Shown here piece after piece: positions 23,665 to 23,949 of a stretch of DNA of 23,949 bases. This DNA comes from Nitratireductor sp. Lineage in GTDB: Bacteria > Pseudomonadota > Alphaproteobacteria > Rhizobiales > Rhizobiaceae. The notes below the pieces were generated by a model. It was not told where the DNA came from. It worked only from the letters and a program-made list of their open reading frames with translations, and did no database searches. The translations under genes were made by a program, and so were the position numbers. The stretch is taken from assembly GCA_020441735.1 (NCBI GenBank), contig JAGRLQ010000067.1, positions 1 through 23,949 on the forward strand, in the 5' to 3' direction. Numbering within the stretch: the stretch's first letter is position 1; each line of letters begins with the position of its first letter.

Positions 23665-23949
23665 TCAAACGCCGAGATAGCGTTCTGTCAGTTCGGAAGT
23701 CAGATCGTTGATCGGTCCGTTCCAGACGGTTTCACCACGCTGCAGGATCGTTGCCCGGTCGGCAATTCGAGAGAGCTCCCGGATGGACTTGTCGATAATC
23801 AGGATCGCCATGTCGGACTCCTGTTTGAGCTTCGCGATAACCTTCCAGATTTCCTGACGAACCAGCGGTGCCAGCCCTTCCGTCGCCTCGTCCAGAATCA
23901 GCAGCTTCGGATTGGTCATCAACGCGCGGGCGATTGCCAGCATCTGCTG
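23665..23949 (-). CDS. livF: LivF-like branched-chain amino acid ABC ATP-binding protein (partial, 3' part)
   Basis: The last 94 residues of an ABC ATPase running off the right edge. The visible part starts QQMLAIARAL, just after the signature motif, and includes Walker B LLILDEATEGLAP with the catalytic Glu. The LivF-type ending follows (ILQRGETVWNGP, then ELTERYLGV). In this family the switch histidine is normally in LVEQ/H contexts; here the segment reads ILIIDKSIREL, as in several HAAT-family ATPases. It is convergent with lysR with only 12 bases between stop codons. Its other transporter genes would lie beyond the window, so the substrate is unknown. Confidence 0.85.
   Translation of the reverse strand, partial: QQMLAIARALMTNPKLLILDEATEGLAPLVRQEIWKVIAKLKQESDMAILIIDKSIRELSRIADRATILQRGETVWNGPINDLTSELTERYLGV

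Overview
The window looks like about 24 kb of chromosome from an alphaproteobacterium, most likely of the Rhizobiales. The grounds are the high-GC coding sequence, the Sinorhizobium-type phnWAY phosphonate pathway (PhnA carries its key residues at the same numbers as the S. meliloti enzyme), the large Dpp/Opp-type ABC importer and the NDUFA9-like epimerase. The species cannot be named from the sequence alone.

Layout, left to right. (1) 1-320: 5' part of an NDUFA9-like NAD-dependent epimerase, running off the left edge. (2) 595-681: a tRNA-Leu(CAG) gene with its own promoter. A 21-bp perfect copy of its 3' end recurs at 2627-2647 and frames a 1.96-kb mini-island. The island holds a short charged protein and a protein with two ribbon-helix-helix-like segments, but no recognisable integrase. 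(3) 2742-4806: a PAPS-type sulfotransferase and a GT-A-like glycosyltransferase on the minus strand, divergent from (4) 4952-6463, a sulfatase-superfamily enzyme resembling phosphonate monoester hydrolases. (5) 6464-7096: a long gene-free leader. (6) 7097-13523: a complete five-gene Dpp/Opp-type ABC importer. (7) 20815-13538, minus strand: phnW-phnA-phnY-pbfA(candidate)-hydroxyacid dehydrogenase-EamA transporter, tightly packed or overlapping. (8) 20944-22608, minus: a Na/Pi cotransporter with a PhoU-like tail. (9) A divergent LysR regulator. (10) The C-terminal part of a LivF-like ATPase running off the right edge.

How the genes work together. PhnW converts 2-aminoethylphosphonate (AEP) to phosphonoacetaldehyde, PhnY oxidises it to phosphonoacetate, and PhnA hydrolyses that to acetate and phosphate. 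The class-III PLP enzyme is a good candidate for PbfA, which would feed hydroxylated AEP into the same aldehyde. The Na/Pi transporter could remove surplus phosphate.

The most interesting observation is a regulatory one. An identical 17-mer (TATCGATTTTACAGATG), part of a 26-bp block with 23 matching positions, lies both upstream of the ABC importer (6718-6743, plus) and upstream of phnW (20902-20927, minus). A degenerate version (17/26) lies just before the lysR gene (22730-22755). This predicts one LysR regulon joining AEP catabolism to an importer that would normally be annotated only as a peptide transporter, and suggests that the importer carries a phosphonate-containing compound.
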